From positions 222,155-286,154 of the forward strand of contig JADJZB010000008.1 in assembly GCA_016719485.1 (NCBI GenBank): a stretch of DNA of 64,000 nucleotides, given 5' to 3'. The position numbers and the translations under genes are program-made. Of the stretch, positions 35,980-45,808 are shown piece after piece. Source of the stretch: Holophagales bacterium (GTDB taxonomy: Bacteria > Acidobacteriota > Thermoanaerobaculia > UBA5066). The notes beneath the pieces are model-generated. The model had not been told where the DNA came from. It did no database searches and saw only the letters and a list, made by a program, of their open reading frames with translations. How positions within the stretch are numbered: position 1 is the stretch's first letter; every line of letters begins with the position of its first letter.

Positions 35980-36495
35980 GGCAGCTACGGGAACGGGTCG
36001 GGCATGAGGGCGAGCCCGGTCGGCTGGGCCTCTCAGACCCTCGACGACGTGCTCGCCGAGGCCCGCCGCAGCGCCGAGGTGACCCACGACCACCCCGAGG
36101 GAATCAAGGGCGCGCAGGCCGTCGCGGCGGCCGTCTTCCTTGCCCGCACCGGGTCGTCGAAGGACGACATCCGCTCGGCCATCGCGACCCGCTTCGGCTA
36201 CGACCTCTCCCGGCGCCTCGACGACATCCGGCCGCACTACACCTTCGACGTCACCTGCCAGGGCTCGGTCCCCGAGGCGCTCATCACCTTCCTCGAGTCC
36301 TCGGGCTGGGAAGACGCGGTCCGGAAGGCGGTCTCCCTCGGTGGAGACGCGGACACCCTCGCCTGCATGGCCGGCGCCGTCGCGGAAGCGTTCTACGGCG
36401 AAGTTCCGCCCGCCATCGCAGCGGAGGTCGTGGCGCGCCTCGACCACCGGATCCGGGCCTCGATGAGCCGGTTCGCCGAACGCTTCGTCGTCTGA
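35980..36495 (+). pseudogene. ADP-ribosylglycohydrolase, N-terminal half missing
   Basis: About 170 residues of a family normally near 250-300. The remaining frame begins right after a TAA (35977-35979) with SYGNGSGMRASPVGW, the conserved middle motif of ADP-ribosylglycohydrolases, and continues with HPEGIKGAQAVAAAVFLAR and SLGGDADTLACMAGAVAEAF, which carries the metal-binding GGDxDT. The N-terminal motif with the first metal ligands is absent; sequence upstream is the toxin-antitoxin promoter. An ATG at 36004 could restart translation, but the product would lack essential ligands. Read as a truncated remnant. Confidence 0.82.
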
Positions 36496-36601
36496 CGCAG
36501 TCCGGGGGCGCCTCCAGGAGGAGACCCAGGGCGCAGGCGCCGAAGACGTTCGCGACCTTCCTGTTCCCTCCCTGGACCAGGGCACCCGCGTATCCTGAGC
36601 C

Positions 36602-37783
36602 ATGCCGCCCCTCACGCGACGAAACTTCGCCGGCGCCTGCGTGGCGGCCGGCGCCCTCGGCCCCCTCGAGGCGCTCGCCCGCGCCGTCTCGTCCACGGCG
36701 GCCGAGGCCTCCGCCCCCCGCCCGCCCGTCGTCGACCTCGTGGGCGACGGCATCCCGCTTTCCCCCGCCGAGTACGCGACGCTTCTCGCGCGCCTCACCC
36801 AGGAGGGCCTCGCCGCTGACGAGTACTCGCGCGGCGGCGCCGTCGAGGCGCTGGAAGCGCAGTTCGCGAAGCTCCTCGGCACCGAGGCCGCCGTCTTCAT
36901 GCCGACCGGCACCCTCGCGAACCATCTCGCCGTCCGGACGCTCGCAGGGCCGCGCCGCAGGGTGGCGGTGCAGGAGACGAGCCACTTCTACAACGACTCG
37001 GGCGACTGCGCGCAGACGCTCTCGACCCTCAACCTCGTGCCGCTCGCCCCGGGCGAGGCGACGTTCAAGTGGGAGGACGTCGACCGGCTCCTCTCGCGCA
37101 CCGCGTCGGGGCGCGTCGCCACCTCCGTCGGAGCCATCTCCATCGAGTCGCCCGTGAGGCGGCTCCGAAACCAGGCCTTCGACGTCGCGGAGATGGAGCG
37201 GATCTCGAAGGAGGCGCGCGCCCGCGGAATCGGCCTCCACCTCGACGGCGCCCGCCTCTTCGCCGCCGCCGCCGTCTCCGGGCGCGCCCCGGCGGAGTAC
37301 GCCGCCCTCTTCGACACCGTCTACGTCTCCCTCTGGAAGTGCTTCAACGCCGCCGGCGGCGCCGTGCTCGCGGGACGCAAGGCCCTCCTCGCCGACATGT
37401 ACCACGCGCGGCGCATGTTCGGCGGCGCCCTCTGGAACGCCTGGCCGTACGCGGCCGTCGCCTCCCACTACGCAGAGGGTTACCTCGAGCGCCTCCGCCG
37501 CGCGTTCGCGGTGGCGGACGACCTCGTCGCCCGCCTCGCTTCCGACCCAGAACTCGAGGCGAAGAAGATCCCCGGCGGCACCAGCGTCTTCCTCCTCCGC
37601 CCCCGTCGCGCCGACCCCGAGCGGATGCGCAAGCGCCTCGCGCAGGAGGGAATCGTCCTCCCGCCGCCCCAGGACGGGGCCTTCTGGCCCCGCGTCAACG
37701 AGACGCTCGCGGGGGCCTCGGCGGCGGAGCTCGCCGCGTCGATTCAACGGGCGGCCGTGGTGGCCGGGCCAGCGCCCGGGTGA
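36602..37783 (+). CDS. Threonine aldolase-like PLP lyase with a Tat signal
   Basis: 393 residues. N-terminal twin-arginine signal TRRNFAGACVAAGALGPLEA predicts export in folded form. The rest matches the beta-eliminating lyase/threonine aldolase fold: VFMPTGTLANHLAVRTL near residue 98, ISIESPVRR, GIGLHLDGARLFAAA near 211, and the PLP lysine in VSLWKCFNAAGGAVLAG near 245. Cytosolic threonine aldolases have no leader, so periplasmic location is unusual. It is about 100 bases after the ADP-ribosylglycohydrolase remnant. Natural substrate unknown. Confidence 0.87.
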   Translation: MPPLTRRNFAGACVAAGALGPLEALARAVSSTAAEASAPRPPVVDLVGDGIPLSPAEYATLLARLTQEGLAADEYSRGGAVEALEAQFAKLLGTEAAVFMPTGTLANHLAVRTLAGPRRRVAVQETSHFYNDSGDCAQTLSTLNLVPLAPGEATFKWEDVDRLLSRTASGRVATSVGAISIESPVRRLRNQAFDVAEMERISKEARARGIGLHLDGARLFAAAAVSGRAPAEYAALFDTVYVSLWKCFNAAGGAVLAGRKALLADMYHARRMFGGALWNAWPYAAVASHYAEGYLERLRRAFAVADDLVARLASDPELEAKKIPGGTSVFLLRPRRADPERMRKRLAQEGIVLPPPQDGAFWPRVNETLAGASAAELAASIQRAAVVAGPAPG

Positions 37784-37795
37784 CGGCCACCAGGA

Positions 37796-37847
37796 GCCGC
37801 GGGCTTCTGGCGCGCCGTCGCGAGCCTCGAGGCTCGCGCCCCGCGGC
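37796..37847. terminator. Nested palindrome between convergent genes
   Basis: GCCGCGGG (37796-37803) pairs with CCCGCGGC (37840-37847) around an inner perfect palindrome CGAGCCTCGAGGCTCG (37821-37836). It sits between the stops of two convergent genes and probably ends transcription in both directions, although no T-tract is present. Confidence 0.5.
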
Positions 37848-37860
37848 TGCCGTCCTTCGC

Positions 37861-38353
37861 CTAGGTCTCCCCCTTGCGGATCCACTTCTCGACCGCCGGC
37901 GGGCGATACCCCGCGAAGCGGTCGAGGAGGTCGGAAGGGTCGTCGCTCACGATCAGCATCGAGCGGTTCGCTTCCTTCACGAACCTCTCCGCCACCGTGT
38001 GGTCGAGGAGCGAGCCGCGGGCCGGGGGGGCGGGGGGGGGGCCCACCGAGGAAGGCGTCCGACAGCTCGGCCATCAGCATCTTCCGCTCGTGCATCGAGG
38101 AGGTGACGTGCAGCTCGGTGAGGCCCCGGTGCGCGACCTCCTTCCGTACGATCGACTCGGGCATCACGCCCGTCACGCGGCCGCCGAGGGAGAGCACCGT
38201 GTCGGCGAGCACCCCCATGATCCCGACGCTCGCCCCGCCGTAGACGAGCCCGAGCCCCCGCTCCACGAGAGCCTTGCCGAGCGCTCTCGCCGCCTCGGCG
38301 TACACGGGCAACCTGCCCTCGTTCGACCCGCAGTAGACGCAGACGGATTTCAT
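37861..38353 (-). pseudogene. LOG-family nucleotide phosphoribohydrolase with an internal deletion
   Basis: N-terminal half intact: MKSVCVYCGSNEGRLPVYAE, LGLVYGGASVGIMGVLAD, VTGVMPESIVRKEVAHRGLTE and SMHERKMLMAELSDAFLG. The family's catalytic PGGxGTxxE that should follow is missing; the sequence jumps through a G/C homopolymer stretch (about 38021-38045) to the C-terminal end, LLDHTVAERFVKEANRSMLI and PPAVEKWIRKGE. About 45 residues are lost, including the active site. These enzymes release free bases from nucleotide monophosphates. Either a true deletion or an assembly collapse at the homopolymer. Confidence 0.82.
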
Positions 38354-38478
38354 CGCGCTATTCCACGTCCATCGTGCGCCCTTCCGTACGTCCTGGCGAG
38401 ACACGGTCGAGGAGGACTTTGGCGACGAGGGGCTGAGCCTGTTCCTGGGTCGCTCAGCTCTCGAAGCGGCCGCCCCCC

Positions 38479-41400
38479 TCAGCCCTTCAGCTCGTGCACC
38501 CGGAGAACGTCCGGGGCGAGGTGGGCCTTCGCGAGGTCGACGACGTGGCGGTGGTGGGTGAAGAGAATCACCTGCACCTCCCTTCCGAACTCCGCGAGCG
38601 TCCGCAGCGCCGCCGCGGCCCTCTCGTCGTCGAAGGAGACGAGGAGGTCGTCGGCGACGAAGGGGAGCGGCTCGGCGTCCTTCGCCCAGCGCCTCACGGA
38701 GGCGAGCCGGAGGGCGAGGAAGAGCTGGTCGCGCGTGCCGTCGCTCAGGCCGGACATCGGGACGCGGCGCCCCTCGGCCCGCTCGGCGACGATCACCGGG
38801 TTCCCGTCGTCGTCGACCTCCGCGAGAAGCGAGACGAAGCGCCCTCCCGTCAGCGAGGAGAAAAGCTGCGTCGCCTCGACGAGGAGCGGGTCCTGGTTCT
38901 CCTTCCTCCAGCCGTCGATCGCGCGCCGGAGGAGGAACGCACAGGCCCGGAGCCGCAGCCAGCGCCGGGCGTCCTCCTCGATCCGCGCGCGGACGCCCGC
39001 GGCCTCCTGCCCGCGCGTGGCGGCCGCATCCCCGCCGTTGGCGGCCTCGAGGCTCTGCCCCAGCTCGCCCTCGCGCCTGTGTTGTGTGCCGATCTTCCCG
39101 TCGAGCTCCTTCCGCTCGTCCCCCGCCTTCTCGAGGAGCGCCGGGAGGGCGTCGCCGTCCACGCCGGCGCACTCGGCTGCGAGGTCGGCGGGAGAGCGGC
39201 CGGCGCCGACCGACACCAGCTCGTTCTCCGCCTGCTCGAGCTCCTTCAGAACGCCGCGCTTCTCGGCGAGCTGCTCGAGGCGGGCCGACAGCTCCGCCTC
39301 GCCCGCGCATCCGGCCTCGCGGCAAATGGCCTCCACCTTCCGGCGCGCGGCCTCGCCCTTCCCGCGCTCCTCCGCGAGCTTCACGCGGCCCTTCGCGAGG
39401 CTCTCGCGGTCCCGCGCGCGCTTTCCCTCGGCCTCCCGCTCGGCGGCGAAACGCTCGAAGAGCGCCGTGGCGGCCACGACGGCTTCGGACTGCCGAAGGT
39501 CGGGCGCGACCTCCGCGCAGAGCGTGCCGACCGACGCGGCGAACTCCTCGAGGCGGCTCTGCATCTTCTGCACGCGGTCCCGAAGCCCCGGCACCCGGCC
39601 CGCCAGGGCGTCGAACTCGTCGCAGGCTTCCAGAATGCCCTCCACCTCCTCGGTCGAGACGGTCGCGGGGCGCCAGAGGACCCGGACCTCCTCGCCCCAC
39701 GAGGCCTTCCACTCCTCGAGGGCGGCGCGGGCCTGCGCGGCCGCCGCCTCGAGCGACGCGGCCTTCGCCGTCGCCGTCTCGATCGCCGCTTCCAGCTTTC
39801 CCCTCTCGACGGAGGCCTTCTCGAGCCCCCGCCTCATCTCCTCGACGAACGCTTCCGCCGCCAGGTACGCGGCGGGCGGCGGCGGGCCGCCGGGGCGGAC
39901 GAGCGCCGCGGCCGCGACGAGCGCTCCGCGCGCCCGGTCGAGCGCCGAGCGCGCGACGTCGACCTCGGCCGCGGCGGCGCGGTGCGCCTCCAGGTGCTCC
40001 AGCGCCCGGCTCCTCGCCCGCAGCCACTCCTTCATCGCGGCCGGTGGGCCGGGCGGGATGCCGTCGGCGGGCCAGGCGGCGCGCCACTCGCTCTCGAGAG
40101 CGGAGCGGCGCGCGCCGAGCTCCTCGCCCCGGCGGCCGCACTCCGCGAGCGCCTCGTCGATCTTCCGCAGCTGCCGGACCAGCTCCGCGTCCTCCGCGGC
40201 GATCGCTGCTGAGTCCACCAGCCGGTCGGCGGCGACGTCCGCCGTCTCCACCGAACGCTCGAACGCCTCGACGAGCGGGCGCTCCGGGTCGAAGAGACGT
40301 GCTTCGTCCTCGGCCCCCGGCTCCCGATCGACGTAGACGCGGCGGACGAGCCTCCAGCCCTTCGTCCGCCTCTCCCGGGCGCCGCCCACGGCCTCCCGCG
40401 TCGGCAGCGCGCCGCGGGCGGCGAGCCTCCCTCTCTCGGACTCCAGGTCCGCCCGCTGCGCGGCGAGCGAAGAGCGCGCGCTCGCGAGGTCGCCCTCGTC
40501 CTTCTCGAGCGCGGCGAACCGCTTCTGGAACGCGTCGATCAGCGCCTCTGGCGCAGCGGCGAGCGCCGCGAGCGCGTCCGCCCCGCGCGGCGCCCAGCCC
40601 GGGAGCGACGCGAGCGACTCGTCCAGCGCCTTCCGCGCCTTCCTCTCCGCTCTCTCCGCCTTCTCGAGGCCCTCCACGGGGTCGCCGCCCCGCCGGCAGT
40701 CCTGCAGGGCCTTCGCCAGGGGCGCCGGGTCGACGGCCGGCCCGAGCGACGAGAGCTTCTCCTTCGCCGCGCGGATCGACTCGCGGGCGGCGGCGAGCTC
40801 ACGCTCCTCGCGGGCGAGGCTGTCCCTGAGGCCCCGAGCCCTGCCGGCGCTCGCCCGGAGCGCCTTGCGCGCGGGCCGGGACGGAGGCGCCTCGAGGAGG
40901 GCGTCGAGCCCGAGCGCGGGCGCGATCTCCGCGGCGAGGCGCGCCGCCTGCGCGGTCGCCTCCCGCAGCTCCGCGTCGCGCTTCGGCAGGTCCTTCAGGA
41001 ACTCGCGCATCGTCCCGCACTCCAGGTGCAGCTCCTCGATCCGCGCCGCGCGCTCGAGGATCTTTCCGGCCGCGGGGAACCGCGAGACCTCCTTCTCGAG
41101 GCTCTCCACGTCGCGCGCGAGGCCCTCCTCGGCCGTCGCGGCCCGGAGCAGCTCCTCGCGGGCCAGCTGCCCCGTCCGGTCGAACTCGGCGGAGAGGACG
41201 GGGACCCCGGCGAGCCGTTCCAGCGCCGACTGCGCCCGGGCCCGGCGCGCGAGGAGCGGGAGCGCCCGCTGGATGCGCGAGAGCCTCTGCCATTCCACCT
41301 CGTTCGCCGTCCGCAGCTCGAGGAGCCGCGCCACCTCGAGCCGGACCTTCGCGAGCTCCTCGTCGAGGCTCCTCCACGACTCCGCGCTCTGGCTCTGCTC

Positions 41401-41991
41401 CTTCGTCTCCCGCTCCAGCTCCTTCAGCCGGGCGAGGGAGGCGTTGATCGCCTGCGTCTTGCCCCTCTCCCTGAAGAGGTTCCCCGCCTCCGCCTCGATC
41501 GCGTCCAGCCGCGCCGAGAGCCCCGAGAGGCCGGACGTGGCCTGCAGCACCGCCCGGCCGACGTCCCCTCCGCTCCGGAGGAGGTCCATCGCCCCCTCGG
41601 CGAGCCGCCCGGGGTCGAGGCCGAAGCTCCGCTCGAAGAAGTCCCGCTCGGCGCCCCCGAGGAACGGAACGAGGACGTCGCGCGCCAGCGCGTGCCCGGC
41701 CGCGTCGAGGAGGTCGCTCCCGCTCCGCCCCTTGCGGCGGACGAGCTCGAGCGTCCGGCCGTCGCGCGCGGAGATCGAGGCGCGGATCCGGAGGGCGTCG
41801 TAGGGGTGCAGGAAGTTGTCGGCCGTCTGCGCGGGGACTCCGAAGAGGAGGTCGCCGACGGCCCGGAGCGCCGACGACTTGCCGGCCTCGTTCGGCCCGA
41901 AGACGACGTGCAGGCCCGCCGCCCGGTCGAAGTCGATCGAGACGTTCGTGAAGGGGCCGTAGGCGACGAGGTCGAGGCGGTCGAGCCTCAC
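38479..41991 (-). CDS. YhaN/SbcC-like AAA ATPase
   Basis: 1,170 residues from a GTG that overlaps the stop of the nuclease gene. N-terminal half-site LDLVAYGPFTNVSIDFDRAA and Walker A FGPNEAGKSSALRA (near residue 32) are typical of YhaN. Long coiled coils rich in Ala, Glu and Arg follow for about 850 residues. The C-terminal half-site has LSDGTRDQLFLALRLASVRRW (ABC signature) and PFVADDLLVSFDDERAA (Walker B). Works with the upstream exonuclease in double-strand-break processing as an Mre11-Rad50-like pair. Reading continues open upstream of the GTG only as shadow. Confidence 0.92.
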   Translation of the reverse strand: MRLDRLDLVAYGPFTNVSIDFDRAAGLHVVFGPNEAGKSSALRAVGDLLFGVPAQTADNFLHPYDALRIRASISARDGRTLELVRRKGRSGSDLLDAAGHALARDVLVPFLGGAERDFFERSFGLDPGRLAEGAMDLLRSGGDVGRAVLQATSGLSGLSARLDAIEAEAGNLFRERGKTQAINASLARLKELERETKEQSQSAESWRSLDEELAKVRLEVARLLELRTANEVEWQRLSRIQRALPLLARRARAQSALERLAGVPVLSAEFDRTGQLAREELLRAATAEEGLARDVESLEKEVSRFPAAGKILERAARIEELHLECGTMREFLKDLPKRDAELREATAQAARLAAEIAPALGLDALLEAPPSRPARKALRASAGRARGLRDSLAREERELAAARESIRAAKEKLSSLGPAVDPAPLAKALQDCRRGGDPVEGLEKAERAERKARKALDESLASLPGWAPRGADALAALAAAPEALIDAFQKRFAALEKDEGDLASARSSLAAQRADLESERGRLAARGALPTREAVGGARERRTKGWRLVRRVYVDREPGAEDEARLFDPERPLVEAFERSVETADVAADRLVDSAAIAAEDAELVRQLRKIDEALAECGRRGEELGARRSALESEWRAAWPADGIPPGPPAAMKEWLRARSRALEHLEAHRAAAAEVDVARSALDRARGALVAAAALVRPGGPPPPAAYLAAEAFVEEMRRGLEKASVERGKLEAAIETATAKAASLEAAAAQARAALEEWKASWGEEVRVLWRPATVSTEEVEGILEACDEFDALAGRVPGLRDRVQKMQSRLEEFAASVGTLCAEVAPDLRQSEAVVAATALFERFAAEREAEGKRARDRESLAKGRVKLAEERGKGEAARRKVEAICREAGCAGEAELSARLEQLAEKRGVLKELEQAENELVSVGAGRSPADLAAECAGVDGDALPALLEKAGDERKELDGKIGTQHRREGELGQSLEAANGGDAAATRGQEAAGVRARIEEDARRWLRLRACAFLLRRAIDGWRKENQDPLLVEATQLFSSLTGGRFVSLLAEVDDDGNPVIVAERAEGRRVPMSGLSDGTRDQLFLALRLASVRRWAKDAEPLPFVADDLLVSFDDERAAAALRTLAEFGREVQVILFTHHRHVVDLAKAHLAPDVLRVHELKG

Positions 41992-43247
41992 GGCCGCTCC
42001 TCCCCCTCGACGAGCATCGGCACCAGCGTCGCCTCCACCTCGGCGAGGAACGCCTCCACCTTTCCCGGCTCCGCCGCGTCGAACAGCCGCCCGTCCTCCC
42101 CGAGGCCGGCCGGGAGCTTCTCGAGGAGCGGGCGCAGCTCCTCCGCGAGGGCCTTCAGCGTCTCCGGGTCGCCGGCGGCGTCGTGGACGGTGCGGGCCAC
42201 GTGCCCGAGCGCGTCCTTCCGCTCCCGCGCCTTCGCGAGGTCGACCTCGGGAAGCGTCCGGACGACGACCTTCTCCACCCAGACCTCCCCGCTCACGTCC
42301 GCGGCGGCGGCCCTCACGCTCGCCTCCGTCGCCGCCAGGTCGCGCACCAGCGCCACGTGCACCGGCCCGCGCCCCGTCAGCCGCACCCGCGCGGCGACGA
42401 GCCGCCCCGCGCTCGCGCCCGCGGCCGCCTCGAGCGCGCGCTGGACGAGCGTCGCCGCGTCGTCGGGGCTGCGGGCGGGGGAGACGTCCACGGAGAGGTC
42501 GTGCCAGCGGGCCACGTCGGCGGCGACCGGCTCGACCGACCTCACCTCCGTCCCTTCCGCGGTGACGACGACGAACCCCTTCTCGCCCGTCTCGCGGACG
42601 CTGCGCCCCTGGAGGTTCCCGGGGAAGACGATCCACGGGTCGCGCGAGACGACCTCGGCGCGGTGCACGTGGCCGAGCGCCCAGTACGCGTACCCCTTCG
42701 AGGCGAGGCGGTCCGCCGTCGTCGGGGCGTAGGGGGCGTGCTCGGGCCGGCCGGCGAGCGCCGTGTGGAGGAGGCCGACGTTCAGGAGGCCCGGGAGGGC
42801 CCGCGGGTAGGCCGCGGCGAGGTCCTCGCCGACGTCCCTCTTCGCGAAGCTCTGGCCGTGCACCGCGAGGCCGAGCCGCTCGTCGACGGAGGTCTGGGGC
42901 GCGTCGTGGGAGAGGAGCGTGACATTCTCGGGCAGCTTCAGCCGGCGCGTGATGACGCTCGCGGCGTCGTGGTTGCCGAGGACGGCCCAGACCCGGATCC
43001 CCGCCTCGCGGAGCCGCGCGAGCTGCTTGACGAAGAAGAGGCCGGTGTTGAAGTCCTGCCAGTCGCCGTCGTACACGTCGCCCGCGAGGAGCAGCGCGTC
43101 GACGCGCTCCTCGAGGCAGTGGTCGACGAGGTTCACGAACGCCCGCCGCGTCGCGACGCGCAGGTCCGCGCTCGGCGCGCCGTCGTACCGGTCGAGCCCC
43201 CGGAGCGGGCTGTCGAGGTGGATGTCCGCCGCGTGGACGAGCTTCAT
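41988..43247 (-). CDS. YhaO/SbcD-like DNA exonuclease
   Basis: 419 residues. Mre11-type phosphoesterase: VHAADIHLDSPLRGL (residues 4-18), LLAGDVYDGDWQDFNTGLFF near 53, VLGNHDAAS near 92, VGLLHTALAG and YWALGHVHRAEVV. All five metal motifs are present. It forms the nuclease half of the SbcCD-like pair, with a 4-base overlap to the ATPase gene. The upstream 118 bases separate it from the divergent, truncated defence helicase. DNA repair role is known for the family; proximity to the island suggests it may be part of accessory DNA defence as well. Confidence 0.92.
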   Translation of the reverse strand: MKLVHAADIHLDSPLRGLDRYDGAPSADLRVATRRAFVNLVDHCLEERVDALLLAGDVYDGDWQDFNTGLFFVKQLARLREAGIRVWAVLGNHDAASVITRRLKLPENVTLLSHDAPQTSVDERLGLAVHGQSFAKRDVGEDLAAAYPRALPGLLNVGLLHTALAGRPEHAPYAPTTADRLASKGYAYWALGHVHRAEVVSRDPWIVFPGNLQGRSVRETGEKGFVVVTAEGTEVRSVEPVAADVARWHDLSVDVSPARSPDDAATLVQRALEAAAGASAGRLVAARVRLTGRGPVHVALVRDLAATEASVRAAAADVSGEVWVEKVVVRTLPEVDLAKARERKDALGHVARTVHDAAGDPETLKALAEELRPLLEKLPAGLGEDGRLFDAAEPGKVEAFLAEVEATLVPMLVEGEERP

Positions 43248-43365
43248 CCTGCGTCTCCTCCAGGGTCGTCGTCCGTGGCGCGCGGCTCCGGCGAGTTACC
43301 CGGAGCCGCCCGCCACGCGAGGGCGATCGTACGGGGAACGGTCCGACAGATGGCGTCTCACGTAG

Positions 43366-45808
43366 ACGATCGAGGTCGGCATCCTCCTCGCCGAGCTGAT
43401 CAAGCGGGGGAAGGGGCGGCGCATCCTCGTCGTCTGCGGACGCAGCATGATGGGCCAGCTCCAGAAGGAGCTCTGGTCGCGCTTCACCATCCCGCTCGTC
43501 AGCCTCGACTCGAGCGTCATCCAGCGCGTCAACCGCGACCTCCCGACGAACGCGAACCCCTTCCACTACTACGACAAGACGATCATCTCGATCGATACCC
43601 TCAAACAGGGACTCCGTCTACCGTGTCTCCCTCGAGAACGCCTGGTGGGACGTCATCGTCATCGACGAGGCGCACCCGCGTCGCCCCTCCGGGGCGACAC
43701 GGACAAAGCTCAACTACAAGCTCGCGCGCCTCCTCTCCACCCGGTCCAAGACGCTGATCGTGACTTCAGCCACCCCCGCACGACGGCCGCGGGTCGTTCG
43801 CGAGCCTCATGAACATGCTCGACCCGACAGCCATCGCGAACCCCCGCGACTACACGAAGGACGACATCAGGGGCTCCACGTCCGCCACTTCAAGAAGACG
43901 TCACGACCCAGCTCGGTGCAGCCGTCAAGCCGCGGAAGCTCATCAAGGCGAAGGCCGCCGCCACCCCGGAGGAAGAGGCCGCCTTCGACGTCCTCGCCGG
44001 CCTCACCTTCGAATCGTTCGACCGCCGGCGCCGCCCCGGCCAGCACCTCTTCCGCACCGTCCTCGAAAGGCCTCTCCCCGAGCCGGCCGAGTGCCTCCAG
44101 ACCGTCCGAGAGGCTCCGCAAGCTCGGGTCCGTCACGACCGAAAGAGGCGACTCGCGACAGGGACGGGCTCGAGAAGCTCGAGGCCGCCCTCCTCCCCGT
44201 CACCCCCGCCCGGTTCAGCCGCTACCAGCGCCTCCTCCAGCTCCTCCGGAGCCCCGCCGAGCTCGCCTGGACGGGCACCGACACGAAAGACCGTCTCGTC
44301 GTCTTCACCGAGCGCATCGAAACGCTGAAGCTCCTCCGAGAACAGCTTCAGCGCGACTTCGGCGCCCCCGCGACGAGCAGGTCGCCGTCCTCCACGGGCA
44401 GGACGGCTCCGACCTCGACCAGCAGCGCATCGTCGAGGACTTCGGCCGCGAAGTCACCCGTCCGGCTCCTCTCGCGACCGACATGGCCTCCGGGGGCATC
44501 AACCTCCTTCCTCTGCCGGAAGATGGTCCACTTCGACACTCCCTGGTCGTTCATCGTCTTCCAGCAGAGGAACGGCCGCATCGACCGCTACGGCCAGGAC
44601 CGCCAGCCCCTCATCGCCTACCTCTTCGTCGGAATCGAAGACGGCCCGAGCAAAGGCGACACCCGCATCCTCGAGCTCCTCGCCGAGAAGGACGACGCCG
44701 CCCAGAAGAACCTCGGCGACCCCACCGCCCTCTACGGCGTCAACGAGGAACTGGAGGAGGAGCGGATCACAGCCAGGCGATGGAGTCGGGCGTGACCCCG
44801 AAGGTTCGACGGCTGGGTGGAGGAGAAACGCGAAAGCGGATGGCGGCCGCCCCCGTCAACCTCCTCGACGTCCTCTTCGGCTCCCACGCCGGCCGCCCCG
44901 GGAGCCGAGATCACGGCCCACCGCTCCCTCGAGCCTCTTCCCCGACGACCTCGCCTACGCCCGCCGGGCCCTCGAGTCCCTGAAGGGGGAGAGCAAGCTC
45001 GAGTGGAGCCCCGACCCCGAGCACAGCGCCCTCGAGGTGACCCTCAGCCCCGACCTGAGGCGCGCCTTCCGCGCCCTCCCGCCCGACGCCCTCCCGAGCA
45101 ACGGCCGGCTCGTCTTCACGACCGACCGCGAGCGGGTGAAGAAGGCCATCCGCGACTGTCGGGCCGAGGAGCAGCGCTGGCCCGGCGTCCACCTCCTCTG
45201 GGACCTCCACCCCTTCCTCAAATAGCTAAACGGCCACCTCCTCGTCGCCTTCCAGCGGCGCGAGGCCCCCAGTCGTCACCACTCCGGGGCACGCTCGCGG
45301 CAGGGGAGTCGCTCTTCCTCATCGGGGCGAGATCCCAACCTCAAGGCAGCCCGCCGTCCGCCTGGTTCGGGGTGCGTTACGAGAAGGAGCGTCTTCCGCG
45401 AGACGCTCGACCTCGACCAGCTCCTCGCGAAGACCCGCCTCGCGACGGCCGTTCACGCCAACCCCGGCACGACGCCTGACCTCATCCCGTCTCAGTCGCT
45501 CGTTCCCGACGTCGTCGCCCGCGCCCGGGCCTTCCTCTCCGATCGCCGCGCGTCGTTCAACACCTGCTACGGCCCCGCCCTCGCCACCCATCTCGAGAAC
45601 CTGAAGCGACTCGAGGGGCGTCAGACCGAGCAGCTCGAGCTCGACCTCCCCGATGGGGCCCTCAACCGCCGGGGCGCGAGAGAAGAGGGCCGCCGCGGGC
45701 GAGTCCGCCGCGCTTCGACAGGCACGTCGGCTGGGTGCGCGAGACGATGACCGTCGAAGACAAGCCGTACCTCCGCATCGCGGCGCTCTTCGTGGGGAGG
45801 CGCGCTGA
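43366..45808 (+). pseudogene. DrmD-like SNF2 helicase, 5'-truncated and frame-broken
   Basis: Begins abruptly at TIEVGILLAELIKRGKGRRI, the residues that follow the Walker A GKT; everything before, including the P-loop, is absent. Downstream, with frame changes, come VIVIDEAH (motif II), a SATPHDG-like motif III, FASLMNMLDPTAIANPRDYT, DRLVVFTERIETLKLL, LCRKMVHFDTPWSFIVFQQR and NGRIDRYGQDRQPLIAYLFV (motif VI). This is the pattern of the SNF2 helicase DrmD of class 1 DISARM. Single-base breaks occur about every 30-150 bases. The last codons give a TGATG overlap with the methylase gene, so the pair was an operon. As written, no helicase can be made. Confidence 0.78.

Noticed and set aside
38479..43566. 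One giant ATPase of about 1,700 residues
   Set aside because: The frame is open upstream of 41991 only as antisense or frame-shifted shadow of the nuclease gene; the GTG overlap gives the natural start.
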